NCBI RefSeq assembly: GCF_000283155.1
Contig: NW_004454207.1
Coordinates: 9,574,455-9,638,454, forward strand
Direction of reading: 5' to 3'
From: Ceratotherium simum simum
Taxonomy: Eukaryota > Chordata > Mammalia > Perissodactyla > Rhinocerotidae
DNA: 64,000 bases
Made by a program: the position numbers and the translations under genes. The notes under the pieces were generated by a model. It was not told where the DNA came from. It made no database searches and worked only from the letters and a program-made list of their open reading frames with translations. Shown here piece after piece: positions 10,874 to 22,205 of the stretch (positions are counted from its first letter, which is position 1; every line of letters starts with the position of its first letter).

Positions 10874-12939
10874 AGGATCTAAGTGTCTCTTGATGTCAGA
10901 CTCTCCAGCCATGATTAATGAACAGTACTTGGGCTAATGGAGGTTGGGTTTAAGACCCAGCATTTTCCGCAAGCATGTATACTATATGGACCTCACTTTG
11001 GAAAGGATGGTCAAACTCCGGACCCACAGGCAGATAATGGCCAACTGGCAAATTTCTTTATGTGCATCTTCTCAGAGATCTCTTCTGTTGGATCCGAATA
11101 AGAGGAAGGTCAGAATCTTGATCCAGAACCATTTATGTCTGTAGAAATATTTTAGGTTGATGTTGCCTGGAGAGTTAAAGCTGAACTAGCAGCTTCCTCA
11201 GGGGTGGTGTTCAGGTGTTTTAGATCTGAGACCCTGAGAGACACAGAAATAATCAGTACCAGTCAAACCTTCCTAAATGCAGCATTCTTTCACACTGTAA
11301 AAGCACTCGTGTAACTAACGTTGGGGGCAAACAAGTCAGTGACTATTTCTCATCTCCTGTTTTTGATCACTCATTTCCCCCCTTGAGATACTTCTTTTGA
11401 TTTCAGCTACTGATGCTGTATCACAGATATTTTCAAAATCACTGCAGAGAACCTAGTAAATCCTTTTTCTAGCAGTAAAATTAGCCTTAGGCATGGTAAC
11501 TGCCCTTGCAACTCTCTACCTGCTGCATATCCAGGTGAAAGCAGTGGAAATATCAGAAGAAGACAGCATATGACCCAGAGCTGGCCATGGGGCCCACTTG
11601 TCATGACATTGTGTTATAATCAGTTGTCTCCATGTTGATCTCCCTCCTCTCCCTCCCCCTTTCCTCATCCCATTCCCATCTCCCAGAAACATTTCTCTTT
11701 TATCTTCTTGAGCCTCAGCTGGTAGCATAGTGGCTGGAAACTAACTCAATAGAATGTGTGATGATGAAGTCAGGCTTTTCCTCCCAAGTCGTTTCTGGAG
11801 GTACCTGAGATTGTTCAAATCAGGTGTATCATGCAGGCCCAAAGAGGAACCTCCTCCCTTTTTTCTGCCTCATTCATCACTGTTAAGATGGTGCCTCATG
11901 GTTTAAGCGTTTGTGTTTCTGTATTTAGGTTCATATTTATCATTTAAAGAACTAGAGCTCCCTGCTGAAGCTTGGGCTAATACAAAGCCATAGATATAGG
12001 AAGTTAAAAGAGAAAAATCTCTTTAGATTGTGGATTGCAAAAGTACAAGTTCAGAAACTTGGGGTTTCAGGGAGTCTTGCTGACCCAGCTTTCAAAATCC
12101 TAGGGGTGATTGAATTTGCTGACCTTCTCCCTCTCTCCAGGCTGCTTGATCTGTTTTTCTTTTTCTCCCCATGCTTTAAGCAGGAGACCGAGGCAATATG
12201 GACCCACAAACATTTAATTGATTATTTTCCATGACCACAGGTAAAGTCAGTGGGAGATAGCACAGGTCTGCAGTACCCAAGAAATTCCCAAGTAAGCAGA
12301 CCCTGTGTAACCCAGATTCTTCCCCTCATGAGCTCATTTTTCGTCTGATGTAAAAAGGTTTCCAAAACTTTTGCTGAGATCATTGTTCCACGCCTAGTTG
12401 CTATTTAATTAATTTGCATGTGGCAATTCTCTGACAACACCAGTACCCTGAGGAGTAGCTCCCAGGGCAACCAGGAATGGTTCCACCTTTGATGAGATCT
12501 CAGGTTTATTTGCTTAATCTCCAGCCGAGCTCTTGGCTCATCCCATTGTTATAGCTGCAAGAATGCTATCTTTCTGTAACATGATGGTTGCTTTTTCTAG
12601 ATCCCTCTGACCTCTACATTTCCCTCCAAAGCTACCTTATTCATACTAATTAACCTTGATAAGTTTCCCTTCTTTAATACACTAAACTCCTCTTCAGATT
12701 ACACTCAATTGCATACATTTGGAATCCATCTTAGGCTTTTGGGCCAAATGCCACTCCTTGCAGGCGAGTCCAGCCCTGACATCTGTTGTGGGGCCACCTA
12801 GCTGCATTTCTTCCACAGCTCAGAAAGCATCCGTGATTCTACTATGGAGTTAGTGAGCTTACTGAAGGAGGGGCCTGTGCCCTACTCCTCCCTCTGTCCC
12901 CTATAGTACTTTAGCCCTGTGACCCCTTGTTTTTGTTCC
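10874..12939. other. 2.1 kb with no recognised gene or repeat
   Basis: No coding signal and no named repeat. Short open frames on both strands give no recognisable product. Confidence 0.4.
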
Positions 12940-13240
12940 CCCAAATGAAAATGGCTTTATTTCTCATTATAAAAATAATCCATCCTTAGTGTAAAACATT
13001 CAAACAATACAGATTAGTATACTTAAGTAAGGAAAATAGTACCCGAAATTCCACCGCTGGGAGATTAATATGGTTCACAATCTTCTGGACACTTTTCTAC
13101 GCATAGACACAATTTTATGCAATTGGAGTGCACTCTCTTGGCCAAATAATATACTGTTATCATTTCAGCAAGTACAGATATCAAAATAGGTATTTATTTA
13201 TTTGCACTGGATTGAGTTGCAATATGAACAGAAGCCTAAG
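12940..13240 (-). mobile_element. Old L1 3' region fragment
   Basis: Reads as the reverse strand of an ancient L1 3' end: an A/T-rich 'ttctcattataaaaataatc', then 'ccaccgctgggagatta', then 'cacttttctacgcatag'. The same order appears in other old L1 tails, for example near 24.95 kb. Diverged; the edges are uncertain. Confidence 0.45.
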
Positions 13241-13676
13241 GCAGTTTATAATTCTTACACCTTCACCTTATTTTTCTGGCTGCCCCCCATTTCTTTCTCT
13301 TCACTCTTCTCCTTCTTCTCTATCTAGGCCCCCCAGCAACCCCTGAGGGGCAGCCTTGGCTGCTGCAGTTGCCAGGGAGAGGAAGAGAAGGAAGGAGGTG
13401 CAGGTGGTCAGGCTGTGGGAGGCACGTTCCATGCTGTCACTTCCAGGAGAATTGGCCCTTTCCACTCCTACCAGGTGGGAGTTGAAGTGACGTCAATCTC
13501 CCTTTTTATACTGTCTCCTTATTTTTTCTACTCCCTCCACCCTTTGCCTCCTTCCTGGGCAGCAGAAGGGAGGTATCTGCAGAGAGGTATCTGCACAATC
13601 ATCAAGCTCCTCAGGTGACTTTGGTTTAGGGGGTGCACAGTTACTCTTTGAGACATGCTGCGCTACTCATTGCAGA
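13241..13676. other. Pyrimidine/purine-rich stretch, nothing recognised
   Basis: A C/T-rich block (13260-13330) is followed by a G/A-rich block (13370-13400). No gene or named repeat. Confidence 0.4.
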
Positions 13677-13855
13677 CCAGGTGCAGCTTACGGCTGAATA
13701 GGAATCACCCGGGGAGATGGTTAATAATACAAATCCTGCACCTCATTCCCGGAGATTCTGATTCTGTAGAGTTAGGATGCGGCCCAAGATTTGATGCTGT
13801 TTTTTTTTTTTAACAAGATCCCTAAATGATGCTGATAGGCAGCCAGGTTAGCCCA
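13677..13855. mobile_element. MER5A-type hAT MITE
   Basis: Diverged MER5A: 'aggaatcacccggggagatg', the centre 'cggagattctgattctgtag', a T-run, then 'aacaagatccctaaatgat' and 'gcagcca'. About 180 bp. It lies about 10 bp from a MER5B-type element in the opposite orientation. Confidence 0.65.
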
Positions 13856-13866
13856 CGCTCTACTTC

Positions 13867-14033
13867 CTGGCTACTCAAAGTGTGGTTCATGGACCAGCAT
13901 CATCATCATCACCTGGGAGCTTGTTAGAAATGCAGTATCTCAGGCCTCACCCTAGACCTACTGAATCAGAGCCTGTATTTTCACAAGAGCCCTAGATGAT
14001 TTGTATTGCACATTAAAGTTCGAGAAGCTCTGC
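13867..14033 (-). mobile_element. MER5B-type hAT MITE
   Basis: Reverse orientation relative to the 2.7 kb copy: starts 'ctactcaaagtgtggttcat', has 'gggagcttgttagaaatgc' and 'ctactgaatcagag', and ends 'attaaagttcgagaagctct'. Carries a small (CAT)n expansion near 13905. Confidence 0.8.
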
Positions 14034-14826
14034 TCTACCCCAGTGCAACAGAATGGGCAAATTCTTTGTAGGGTTAAACTAAAAACACCGTGGCATGATT
14101 CCCACCTACTGATCTATTGGTAGGATTTCACAAAATGTACCTACAACTTATGGCACCATTTTCCTAAAAGAGAGGTGGTAGGTAGTACAGATAATTCCAA
14201 GGTAAAGGAAACTCTCCACCATTTTGAACCGTGCCCTGTCTCTGATTTTATGCATAAAATCCTCAGGCAAGAAATCAAAGTTTGCATGAATATTTTAGAT
14301 TAAAGGTTAAAATTGGACCATATTTTTCTCTTTAGAGTGGTGTGACATCTCAGCTCTTAAATAACAAAGCTCTTGGTAAAAAATTTAAGTTGTCCTAGGT
14401 AATGTTTGTATCAACTTATGCACTGTTGATGTCCAGCCAATAACAACTGCATTTCGGGAGAACAAAAACAGCAATTCAATGTTCATTTTAATTAGTAAGC
14501 TCATACCCTCCACCAGTTCCTGTGGAGCTAACATTCCGGGAAACCTTTGACCTTCTATGTTGTTTACGAAAGCCTCTTGATTAGAATTGTGATTCACCTA
14601 GATTTGTCCCAGAAAAGTCATCCTTAAGCTTTAGCATATTGAGCATTCAAGTTATTCTTTCATAAAAACACTGAAAAGAAATACTTCCTTTTCTCCCACT
14701 TGTGGAAGGTCATGGAATGATTTCTCCATTTATTTAGTTTAGAAGCAGGACTAAACCTAAGTAAAGTTGTTCATGATAAGCTGATCCTCAGAGCTCCATA
14801 CCTCCCCTTCCAGTGTTTACTCCTCC
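14034..14826. other. No recognised gene or repeat
   Basis: About 0.8 kb without named elements or coding signal. Ends at the ERE target duplication. Confidence 0.4.
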
Positions 14827-14841
14827 AGGGGCACCTTTTTT

Positions 14842-15078
14842 TTTTTTTTTTTTTTTTTGTGAGATCAGCCTTGTGCTAATATCTGCCAATCCTCTTCTCT
14901 TTTTGCTGAGGAAGATTGGCCCTGGGCTAACATCCGTGCCCATCTTCCTCTACTTTATATGGGATGCCGCCACAGCATGGCTTGCCAAGCGGTGCGTGGG
15001 TGCGCCCCCGGGATCCGAACCAGCGAACCTCGGGCTGCCGCAGCACGCACTTAACCACTTGCGCCACCAGGCTGGCCC
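14842..15078 (-). mobile_element. ERE-type tRNA-derived SINE
   Basis: The A-tail reads as a T-run at the left, followed by 'gctgaggaagattggccctg' and 'ctttatatgggatgccgcc'. The tRNA-like head with the B box ('gggatccgaacc' on this strand) follows, and the element ends 'ccaggctggccc'. Flanked by duplications 'aggggcacctttttt' (14827) and 'aggggacacctttttt' (15080). Pol III-type SINE, mobilised by L1. Confidence 0.93.
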
Positions 15079-15096
15079 AAGGGGACACCTTTTTTC

Positions 15097-16763
15097 TGTA
15101 CAGTTCTTAAAGCCCATAACTTCTCTGTGCCTTCTTGCTTGTTTTAAAACTCACTCCCTGGATGGTTTCCCAAACATTTGTAACACTGCATCTGTCAGAG
15201 ACAGAAATCTATCTCTAGAGCCTTAGCCCAGTAGGGTGCCCATATTTGGGAGGGGGCAGGCTGACTATGGTGCCAGGACAGTGGTTTGTGATGCCATCAA
15301 CAAATCAGGCTCCTTCTATCTTCCCACTATGCCATCTGTAATGTGTAGCCCTTGTCCTTTGGTTTGCAAGATGGCTGCTGTGCCTCACAAATTGGGTCCA
15401 TCTTTTGTAAAGGAAGAATGGAAAAGGGAAAGGACCATTGTTTTTAGAAGTCTGCCCTTTTTAGCAAGCTTTCTGGGCAGTCCCTCTCAATGATTTCCAC
15501 TTATATCTCAGAAGCCAGAGCTGGGTCACATGACCACCCCTAGCTGGAATGGGATCTGGGCACATTGCTACCCCAGACCCCCAAACTGGAGTTCTGTAAC
15601 CAGAAAAAAGGGGAAAATGGATATTAGGTAGGCAGTTAGCAAGACCTGCCTCTATCACTGTTTTAAGTAACTCATAAGATATTTGCATTTTGAAGGGGAA
15701 CAAAGCCTTAAGCCAAAGGAATAAACCTTGAATAGTAGAATTTCAGGCATTAGCTGCTGTGTACTTAGTCTTTGTGGCCAGGGATGAGAAGTTCCTGTTG
15801 CTTCTCAGCCCTCACTATGCAGCATACGTGCCTACTTTGTCTGGGTGTAGGTTGGAGCCTGCTTAGATAAGAAACCACAGCCTCCCAATGTGAGACTTAG
15901 GTCCCCTGGGCTCAGCCCCAGTTGTGCTCTGCTCTGCTCTGTCGTGGGAAGTGATGTTCCTAATAGGAGTCTCTAAAACAGAAAGATCCTCCCTAATCCC
16001 TGCTTTTATTTTGGGAAGGTGTCAGAATAGTTACCTTGAATTGTGTTTTCTATGGTCTGTTAATTGTTTTTATCTGATTGAGATTCTAATGTAATACCAT
16101 ACATGCTTCATTTTTAAAATGATGCCAGGTAAGAGCTTAATAAAATCGAATTCTTACTAAACCTTGATGGTTATTAAGGATGCTCTGCTTTTTCTGTCTG
16201 GACAGGCCCTTGATCTGGCACTCATGTTATCTTGGGGGGAGAGGACCCTAGAGGAGAGGATGGATGCCTTCCTGGGCTCGTGCTTAGTGTTGAGAGAATG
16301 GGAGGCAGGCCTCTAGGGTGAGTGGGCTTGGATATCTGTGGAAAATAGTGACTTCAACTGAAATAGGTCTTGAGACTTAGAGCAAGAGAAACTAGATTTT
16401 TTTCTGCTTTTAGGGACCAGAAGGAGAACTGTAAAGAATGAACACAGAAATCTCAGTGCTAGGAAGGGTCAGAGGGGCTAGGTAGGGTCAGAGGGGCAAA
16501 GGATGCTTTATGTGACCAAGATAAGGTATCAGGTAGACAAAGATGCTGGAAAGGTCTAATAGGAAGAAGTGAAAATTTGCTGAGGCCAGAGTTTTAGAAA
16601 CAAAGCCCATATCAGAGCTTGGTCTAGAGTTCCTGCTTCCTGCTCCCCTGTAACTGTGAGGGATCTGGATGGCACTCATGGGGTCTCTATGAGCCTGTGG
16701 GACTTTATGGGATTGTATGTCATCACAAGTACACTATATATTTAAAGTTTGGGGAAAGGTCCC
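15097..16763. other. 1.7 kb with no recognised gene or repeat
   Basis: No named element or coding signal. A local imperfect duplication 'tagg(a/t)agggtcagaggggc' occurs at about 16459-16497. Confidence 0.4.
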
Positions 16764-17325
16764 TGTTATAGTTAGTATCACGGCTTAACAAACATCCCAA
16801 ATTGGTGGAGTAAATGACAACCACCATTTTGTTATGCTCACAGCTTCTAGGGGTCAGGAATTCGGACAAGGCGCGGTGGGGATGGCTTGTCTCTGATCCA
16901 CAATGTGTGGGTCCTCAGCTGGTTTGGGGTGACTTGAGTGGCTGGGGGCTGGAATCATCTGGAGGTTTCTTTCCTCACACGTCTGGGGCCTGGGCTGGGA
17001 TGACTCAATGACTGGGCTCAGCAGAACTGTTGACCAGAGGACCTACACATGGCCTCTCCATGTGACTTGGGCTTCTCACATTATGACGGCTGGGTTTTGA
17101 GAGGGGAAGTCCCAAGAGGGAGCCTCTGAATGATGCCAAAGCTCCAAGAGAGCCAGGGCAAGGTGCATGGTCTTTTATGACCTAGCCTCGGAAATCACAT
17201 AGCATATTTTCACCTTTCTCTTGTGGTCGAGGCAGTTACAAGCCTGCTTAGATTCAAGGCAAGGAGTTTTGGAGTAGCCCCCTCTTGATAGGAGTGTCAA
17301 AGAATATGAGGCTTTTAAACAAACA
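16764..17325 (-). mobile_element. MaLR (MLT1-type) LTR
   Basis: Reverse-strand MLT1-like LTR: starts TG, 'caaattggtggagtaaatga', 'ggaattcggacaaggcg', 'cttctcacattatgacggct', 'tttatgacctagcctcgga' and 'ataggagtgtcaaagaata'. The order matches the other minus-strand copies at 25.5 and 30.6 kb. A solo LTR, with no internal region seen. Confidence 0.65.
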
Positions 17326-17344
17326 AACGCCCACTCCCTGAGCT

Positions 17345-17545
17345 TATAGTTGGAATCTTAGCTGTTTTCTGGCTATGTGACCTTGGGCAAAATACTCAGC
17401 TTCTCTGACCTCTACTTTTCTCATCTACCAAATAGTAGGGGCTCATCTCATGGGGTTTGGTGAGGACTACATGAGACAAACTTATATGGGAGCATCTAGC
17501 ACATTGCTTAGAACATAATGTGTTCAATAGTGCTTGAGTCTAAAT
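17345..17545 (+). mobile_element. MIR SINE
   Basis: Sense MIR: 'ctggctatgtgaccttgggc', 'tctacttttctcatctacca', 'aggactacatgagac' and 'gcttagaacataatgtgttc'. The order of tRNA-related head, core and L2-like 3' end is preserved. Confidence 0.75.
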
Positions 17546-17624
17546 CTGAAGAATGCTTGGGGAATACCAAGCCTAAAGTGGAGTTATTTTCTCAGGTGTG
17601 GAATCAGGGATTAAGTTGAAAGAT

Positions 17625-17700
17625 GTATTGTGCTTTTACCAAATACACATCTATTAAATACCTACTACATGCCAGGCATGTCCTTCTGGCCAGAGACATT
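17625..17700 (-). mobile_element. L2-like 3' end fragment
   Basis: 'attaaatacctactacatgc' followed by 'caggcatg' is the reverse strand of an L2/MIR-type 3' end. Too short to assign with confidence. Confidence 0.4.
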
Positions 17701-18816
17701 CCTCATTCAAGAGTTAGACTTGCATCCCAAAATACCAGACATGATATTTCAGGTGGTTATGGACATAAATATTTTCTAAGCATCTTCTCCTTCCTCCAAC
17801 CATAAATACTGTCCGGAAGTGAGCTTTTGAAAATTTCTTTGTGCATGCTTGAGTTCTCTATGTAGCTTTCACAGGTATTTTATTTTCCATTCTTGCATCT
17901 ATTAAGCTTCTTGCATCCTTAAAATATGGGATTGATTTAGTTGTAATTTTCTGGAAAAATGATGAACACTCTGTGCTTGGAAGTCCTCATTTGGAGATGT
18001 TTTTTTTTCTGAGCAAAGAACAGTGGTTCCTGGATGCTGTACCATTTTGGTGACTCGGTGCAACAGTTTTAATTAATCAATGAGAAGGACGAGTCTTCTG
18101 AGGAGGCTCTCAGGAGAGTCTGATATGACAGACAGCAGTTCGTGCTGAAATATCACACATAACTTGCCCCGTGAGGGGCAGCGATCATGGGTAATACCTT
18201 TACCTATGAAAATCAGTGCAAGGCAATAGATACTAGAGTTGGAATGGGACGGAATATACTGAAGATTACCAGGAGGAAGAGCTACTGTGGATGAGGGAGA
18301 ATTCTCACAATTCAACAAGCGACATTGCTGATAACAATAAAGGTGGATTGAGAACTACAAGTCAGCTTTCTGTCCATGGAGTGGTTGTGTTCTTTTCAGT
18401 TTATGGGTTCAGCATGCTATATTGTGAATCACATCTTTCCAGCGAAGTTCATTTACATAATAAATGAAAACTTAGTAATAGGATGTGTAGAAACAGAAAT
18501 ATTTTGACCATGAGATACTAAAGTGGTTCTTAAAATGTGATTTATTGTAACCAAATGTAGCTGATGCTTTTGAGTCCCAAACCCCATTCCCTCTGCCTTC
18601 CTGTGATGTCAGCAGTAGCTGTGGTGGCCATTTCCTTTGCATGCTGAAGAGTTCTCTCAAGTGACTGCTGCGTGCACACGTGGCAGCCTGAGAGTACAGC
18701 ACAGAGTGGGGCATGGCAGTTAACAGCTCTGGATGCTACTCTGAAACAAAGGAGGGCAGGAGTTTGCCCATAAATCCTTCTTGTCTGATCGAGGAATAAT
18801 TCCAAGGCACATTCTA
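17701..18816. other. 1.1 kb, mostly unassigned
   Basis: No gene. It contains one arm (18203-18248) of a 46-nt inverted repeat described separately. No named repeat is clear. Confidence 0.4.
18203..18248 (-). repeat. Left arm of a 46-nt inverted repeat
   Basis: The reverse complement of these 46 bases matches 19078-19123 at 42 of 46 positions by direct reading. The flanking bases on both sides do not align well. The unit contains 'tattgccttgcactgatt' in both arms. Confidence 0.75.
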
Positions 18817-19010
18817 CACTGTTTCCCAGTGCGCCCCCAGCAGGAGTGAGCTCCAGTTGCCCACAGCAATCAGTTCAGTAACATACCCTTCATTGGCTTC
18901 CCTCCTTCTCTGCCTTACTCTCCCTTCATTCCTGATCCCTGGGATCGACTCCCAAGTGAGCCACTTGCATCCACGTCTTTGTTTCAGGCTCTGCTTTGAG
19001 AGAAGCCCAA
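18817..19010 (-). repeat. Family A copy, minus strand
   Basis: Its reverse complement reads 'gcagagcctgaaacaaag', 'gggagtcgatcccagg', 'aaggcagagaaggaggg', 'tgctgtgggcaactggagct' and 'ctcctgctgggggc', the same order as the plus-strand copies at 52.9 and 62.6 kb. It is the only minus-strand copy in the window. Confidence 0.6.
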
Positions 19011-19077
19011 ATTGAAATGCCAAGTGTCTTGGCTGAGTTGGACCTGAAATTCAGATATGCCCCGGGAAAGGAGTCTC

Positions 19078-19123
19078 CCCATTCCAATGCTAGTATTTAT
19101 TGCCTTGCACTGATTGTCATAGG
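19078..19123 (+). repeat. Right arm of a 46-nt inverted repeat
   Basis: Pairs with 18203-18248 in inverted orientation with four mismatches. The spacer is about 830 bp and includes the family A copy. Both arms read open in one frame with a similar peptide, but the flanks give no protein. Confidence 0.75.
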
Positions 19124-19265
19124 AGCTGAGGATCCACCTAAACAAAGGACTCAAATTGTGTCCTTAAGGTGGGATGGACTTACAAAGATGCTGCCTGATG
19201 GACTAAGGTAGGGAATAGGGCTTCTGACAGAGAATTCACCTTAAAAAAAGAAGGAGTCTGCTATG

Positions 19266-19534
19266 ATTCATTCATTTATTCAACAGATATTTATTGAGAG
19301 TCTGCTGTGTTCCAGGTGCAGTTCTATATGCTAGGGATACATCAATGAATGAAAGCACCAGAAATCCTTGCACTCCTGTGTTTATTTTCTAGAGGAAGAA
19401 GACAGACAATAAACAATTAAAATAATAAAAAGTAAATTTTAGACTATTTTAGAAGAGGTTAAGGGCTAGGGTAGAATAAGTAAAGGAGATTAGCAATACA
19501 GGCAAAGAAGGTGATGGTGTTAACATATGAGTGA
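19266..19534 (-). mobile_element. L2 LINE, 3' part
   Basis: Reverse-strand L2: 'attcatttattcaacagat', 'tattgagagtctgctgtgt', 'gatacatcaatgaatg' and 'agacagacaataaacaat'. It is cut by a MaLR LTR at 19540 and resumes at 19948. Confidence 0.75.
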
Positions 19535-19539
19535 GGTGG

Positions 19540-19942
19540 TGTCTTAGTCTGCTCTGGCTGCCATAACAAGATACCACAGACTGCGTGGCTTAAACAAGGC
19601 ACATTTATTTTCTCAAGGTTCTGGAAGCCAAAAGTCTATGATCAAGGTGCTGGAAAATTTGGTTTCTAGTGAGAGCTCTCTTTCTGTCTTATAGATGGCT
19701 GTCTTCTTGCTATGTCCTGACATGGCCTTTCCTCTGTGCACACATGTGGACAGAGAGAGAGAGCTCTGATATCTCTTCCTCTTCTCATAAGGACACTAGT
19801 GCTATCGGATTAGGGCCCCACCCTTATGACCTCATTTAACATTTATTTCCTCCTTATAGGCCCTATCTCTAAGTAGAGTCACATTGGGAGTTAGGGTTTC
19901 AACATATGAATTTGGGGGGGGGGCGCAACTCAGTCCATAACA
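19540..19942 (-). mobile_element. Solo MaLR LTR with 5-bp target duplication
   Basis: Starts TGTCTTAGTCTGC and ends CCATAACA (TG...CA), flanked on both sides by GGTGG (19535-19539 and 19943-19947). Body words 'gctgccataacaagatacca', 'tccttataggccctatctc' and 'atatgaatttgggggg' are MLT1/MST-type MaLR on the reverse strand. The 403-bp length suits a solo LTR left after recombination. It interrupts an older L2. Confidence 0.9.
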
Positions 19943-19947
19943 GGTGG

Positions 19948-20305
19948 TTTGGGTAGGCATCTTTTACAAGGTAGCATGTCAGCAAAAATGTGAAGGAAGT
20001 GAGCAAGTTATCCATGTGGCTATCTGAGGGAAGAGAATTCCAGGAAGAGGGACTGGCCAGTACAAATGTCCTGAGGAGAAACCTCCCTGCCCTGACAGAA
20101 CTGCTCAAGAAATAGTGAGGACATCAGTGTGGCTGAAGTGGAAGTTGTCAAGGGAGTTGTAGGAGATGAGACTGAAGACGGAAAGGTGGGCCGGATCACT
20201 AGGGCCTTCTAGGGCATCATAAGAACGTTGCCTTCTACAATGGGAGATGTGGAAAGCTAGGCTCAGCAACAAGGTCTAAAGGTTGGATAAGGAGCAGTGA
20301 TTTTA
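19948..20305 (-). mobile_element. L2 LINE, continued
   Basis: Resumes the L2 interrupted by the LTR: 'gaattccaggaagagggac', 'acaaatgtcctgaggag', 'tcagtgtggctgaagtggaa', 'gtaggagatgagactgaag' and 'agggccttctagggcat'. The order follows the L2 reverse strand. MER2 follows directly. Confidence 0.75.
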
Positions 20306-20311
20306 GGTATA

Positions 20312-20646
20312 CAATTGTCCCTCGGTATCCCCAGGGGATTGGTTGCAGGACCCCCTCAAGGATACCAAAATCCATGGAGGCTCAATCCCTTATATAAAAC
20401 GGCATAGTATTTGCATATAACCTACACACATCCTCCTGTATACTTTAAATAATCATCTCTAGGTTACTAATAATACTTAATACAATGTAAATGCTATGCA
20501 AATAGTTGTTATACTGTATTATTTAGGGAATAATGACGAGAGAAAAAAGTCTGTACATGTTCAGCACAGACACAACCATCTAGTCCTTTCCATCTGTAGT
20601 TGGTTGAATCTGCGGGTATGGAACCGTGGATATGAGGGGCCAACTG
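20312..20646 (+). mobile_element. MER2 (Tigger-type) MITE
   Basis: 335-bp element with inverted termini 'caattgtccctcggtatcc' and (reversed) 'cagttggcccctcatatcc', flanked by TA on both sides, as for Tc1/mariner elements. Inner words 'cttatataaaacggcatag' and 'atgcaaatagttgttatact' are MER2. It is near full length and has no coding capacity. Confidence 0.92.
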
Positions 20647-20648
20647 TA

Positions 20649-21119
20649 GATGGCATGTAGATGGCCCTTACTTGACAATGTCCTGATCCGGGTACTCTTG
20701 GGGTCTTCTGTTGAATGAGTGAATGAAGTCTATTCTAAGAAGAACAAGGGACTATGATTATTGGCCAAAACAAAAACAAAAACAGTCATTAAACTATGTA
20801 ATTTGTTGCGGCCCAAGTAATCTGCCTGTGGGTGCCGTGTAACAGAGCACAAATCGTCGGGAGAGAAGCTATTCCTTGGCTCACCTCAGGGAAGACTGGA
20901 AGTATCAGCAGGGACTGCAGCCAATACTGAGACTGCTCAGCACTGGGAGGCCCAGTGTTGGCAGATGACCGGCTCAGTAAACGTGAGGGTCTGGTTGCAG
21001 AAAGAATCAGTCAGCCCAGGGGAGAAAGATAAGGAATCAAGAAACAGACTGCCGCGTATGTAGGAACTGGAATATATAAGAAAAGCAGCATCTCAAATTA
21101 ATGGTGAAAGAAGAAATAA
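20649..21119. other. No recognised gene or repeat
   Basis: About 470 bp. It includes 'gcccagtgttggcagatga' and an A-rich run at 20766-20790, but nothing I can assign. Confidence 0.4.
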
Positions 21120-22205
21120 TTTAACAAATGATGCTAAGACACTTGGTTAACGATGTTGAAAAAAATTAAGTTGGAGCTCTATTTAAATCTAGATGGATTA
21201 AATATTTGAATATTTGAAGTCAAAAATATTATTAGAGAAACTATAGGTACATATTTTAGGCTGTGAAGGACTTTCTAAGCATTACCTCAGTAGGAGAAAT
21301 CAGAAGGACAAAGACTGAAATCCTCTACCATAATGAGGTTTAGAGGTTCTATACGGCAAAAGCGCTGTAAAGATATCTGTAGAACTGGAAAACTATATTT
21401 GTAACACCCATGACAGAGAAAAGATTAATATCCTTAGCATGTAAAGAGCTATTATAAATCAACAAGAAAAATAAAAACTAGTGAAAAATGGATTAAGTTG
21501 TGAATAGTAAACTCAATAATGAAGAGATATACGAAACGTTAAAACGTGAGACAAATAAATGCAAATTAAAATAATAATGATTTTTGCTTTTGCAGAATAG
21601 CAAGGATAAAAAGATTACAGACACATAGTCTTGCCTGAGATGTGGGAAAGCAGTCACTTTTACATATGCTGCTGCTTGTTACTGACAGAATTATTCTGCT
21701 GAGAAATTGGGCAATACATATCATATCCATTTATATATTATTTAGCTCAAAAATTCCACTTCTAATCATTTATCCCTAGGCAATGATTCAATATACATGT
21801 AAAGAAGGGTGAACAAGAATGTTTATTTTTTATGCTGTTTATGCAAAACAAAAACAGGAAATAATCTAAATGTCTAATAATAACAGATGGCTTAAATAAA
21901 TCAAGGTGTGTCTAAAACAGAATACTATGCAGCAATTAAGAATAATAATAAAGCTGTATATTAGTATGACAACTTTTCTTTATATAATTGTGAGTGGAAG
22001 ATACAACTCACAAATCTCCAGGTTCTCTGGAGTACAATCCCCTGTGCTTGCGTGTATATACCTGCATAGGAAAAGTGATAAAATGATAACAGTATCCTCT
22101 CTGGGTGATGTTACTATGTGCCATTAAAAAAAAATGTTTTCTTTTTGCTTATCTGTATTACCTATTTGATTTACAATGAAGTTGTATAACGAATAATAAA
22201 GAAAT
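21120..22205 (+). mobile_element. Old L1, ORF2 end and 3' UTR
   Basis: Sense-strand L1: 'acggcaaaagcgctgtaaag', 'aagattaatatccttagca', 'gtaaagagctattataaat', 'agacaaataaatgcaaatta' and 'ttccacttctaatcattta', then 'cagaatactatgcagcaa'. This is the usual order of the ORF2 C-terminal part. Frames are broken throughout, so it encodes nothing. About 1.1 kb, 5'-truncated. Confidence 0.8.

Noticed and set aside
14813..15226. 137-codon frame
   Set aside because: It runs through the ERE SINE and its T-run; it is a by-product of the repeat.
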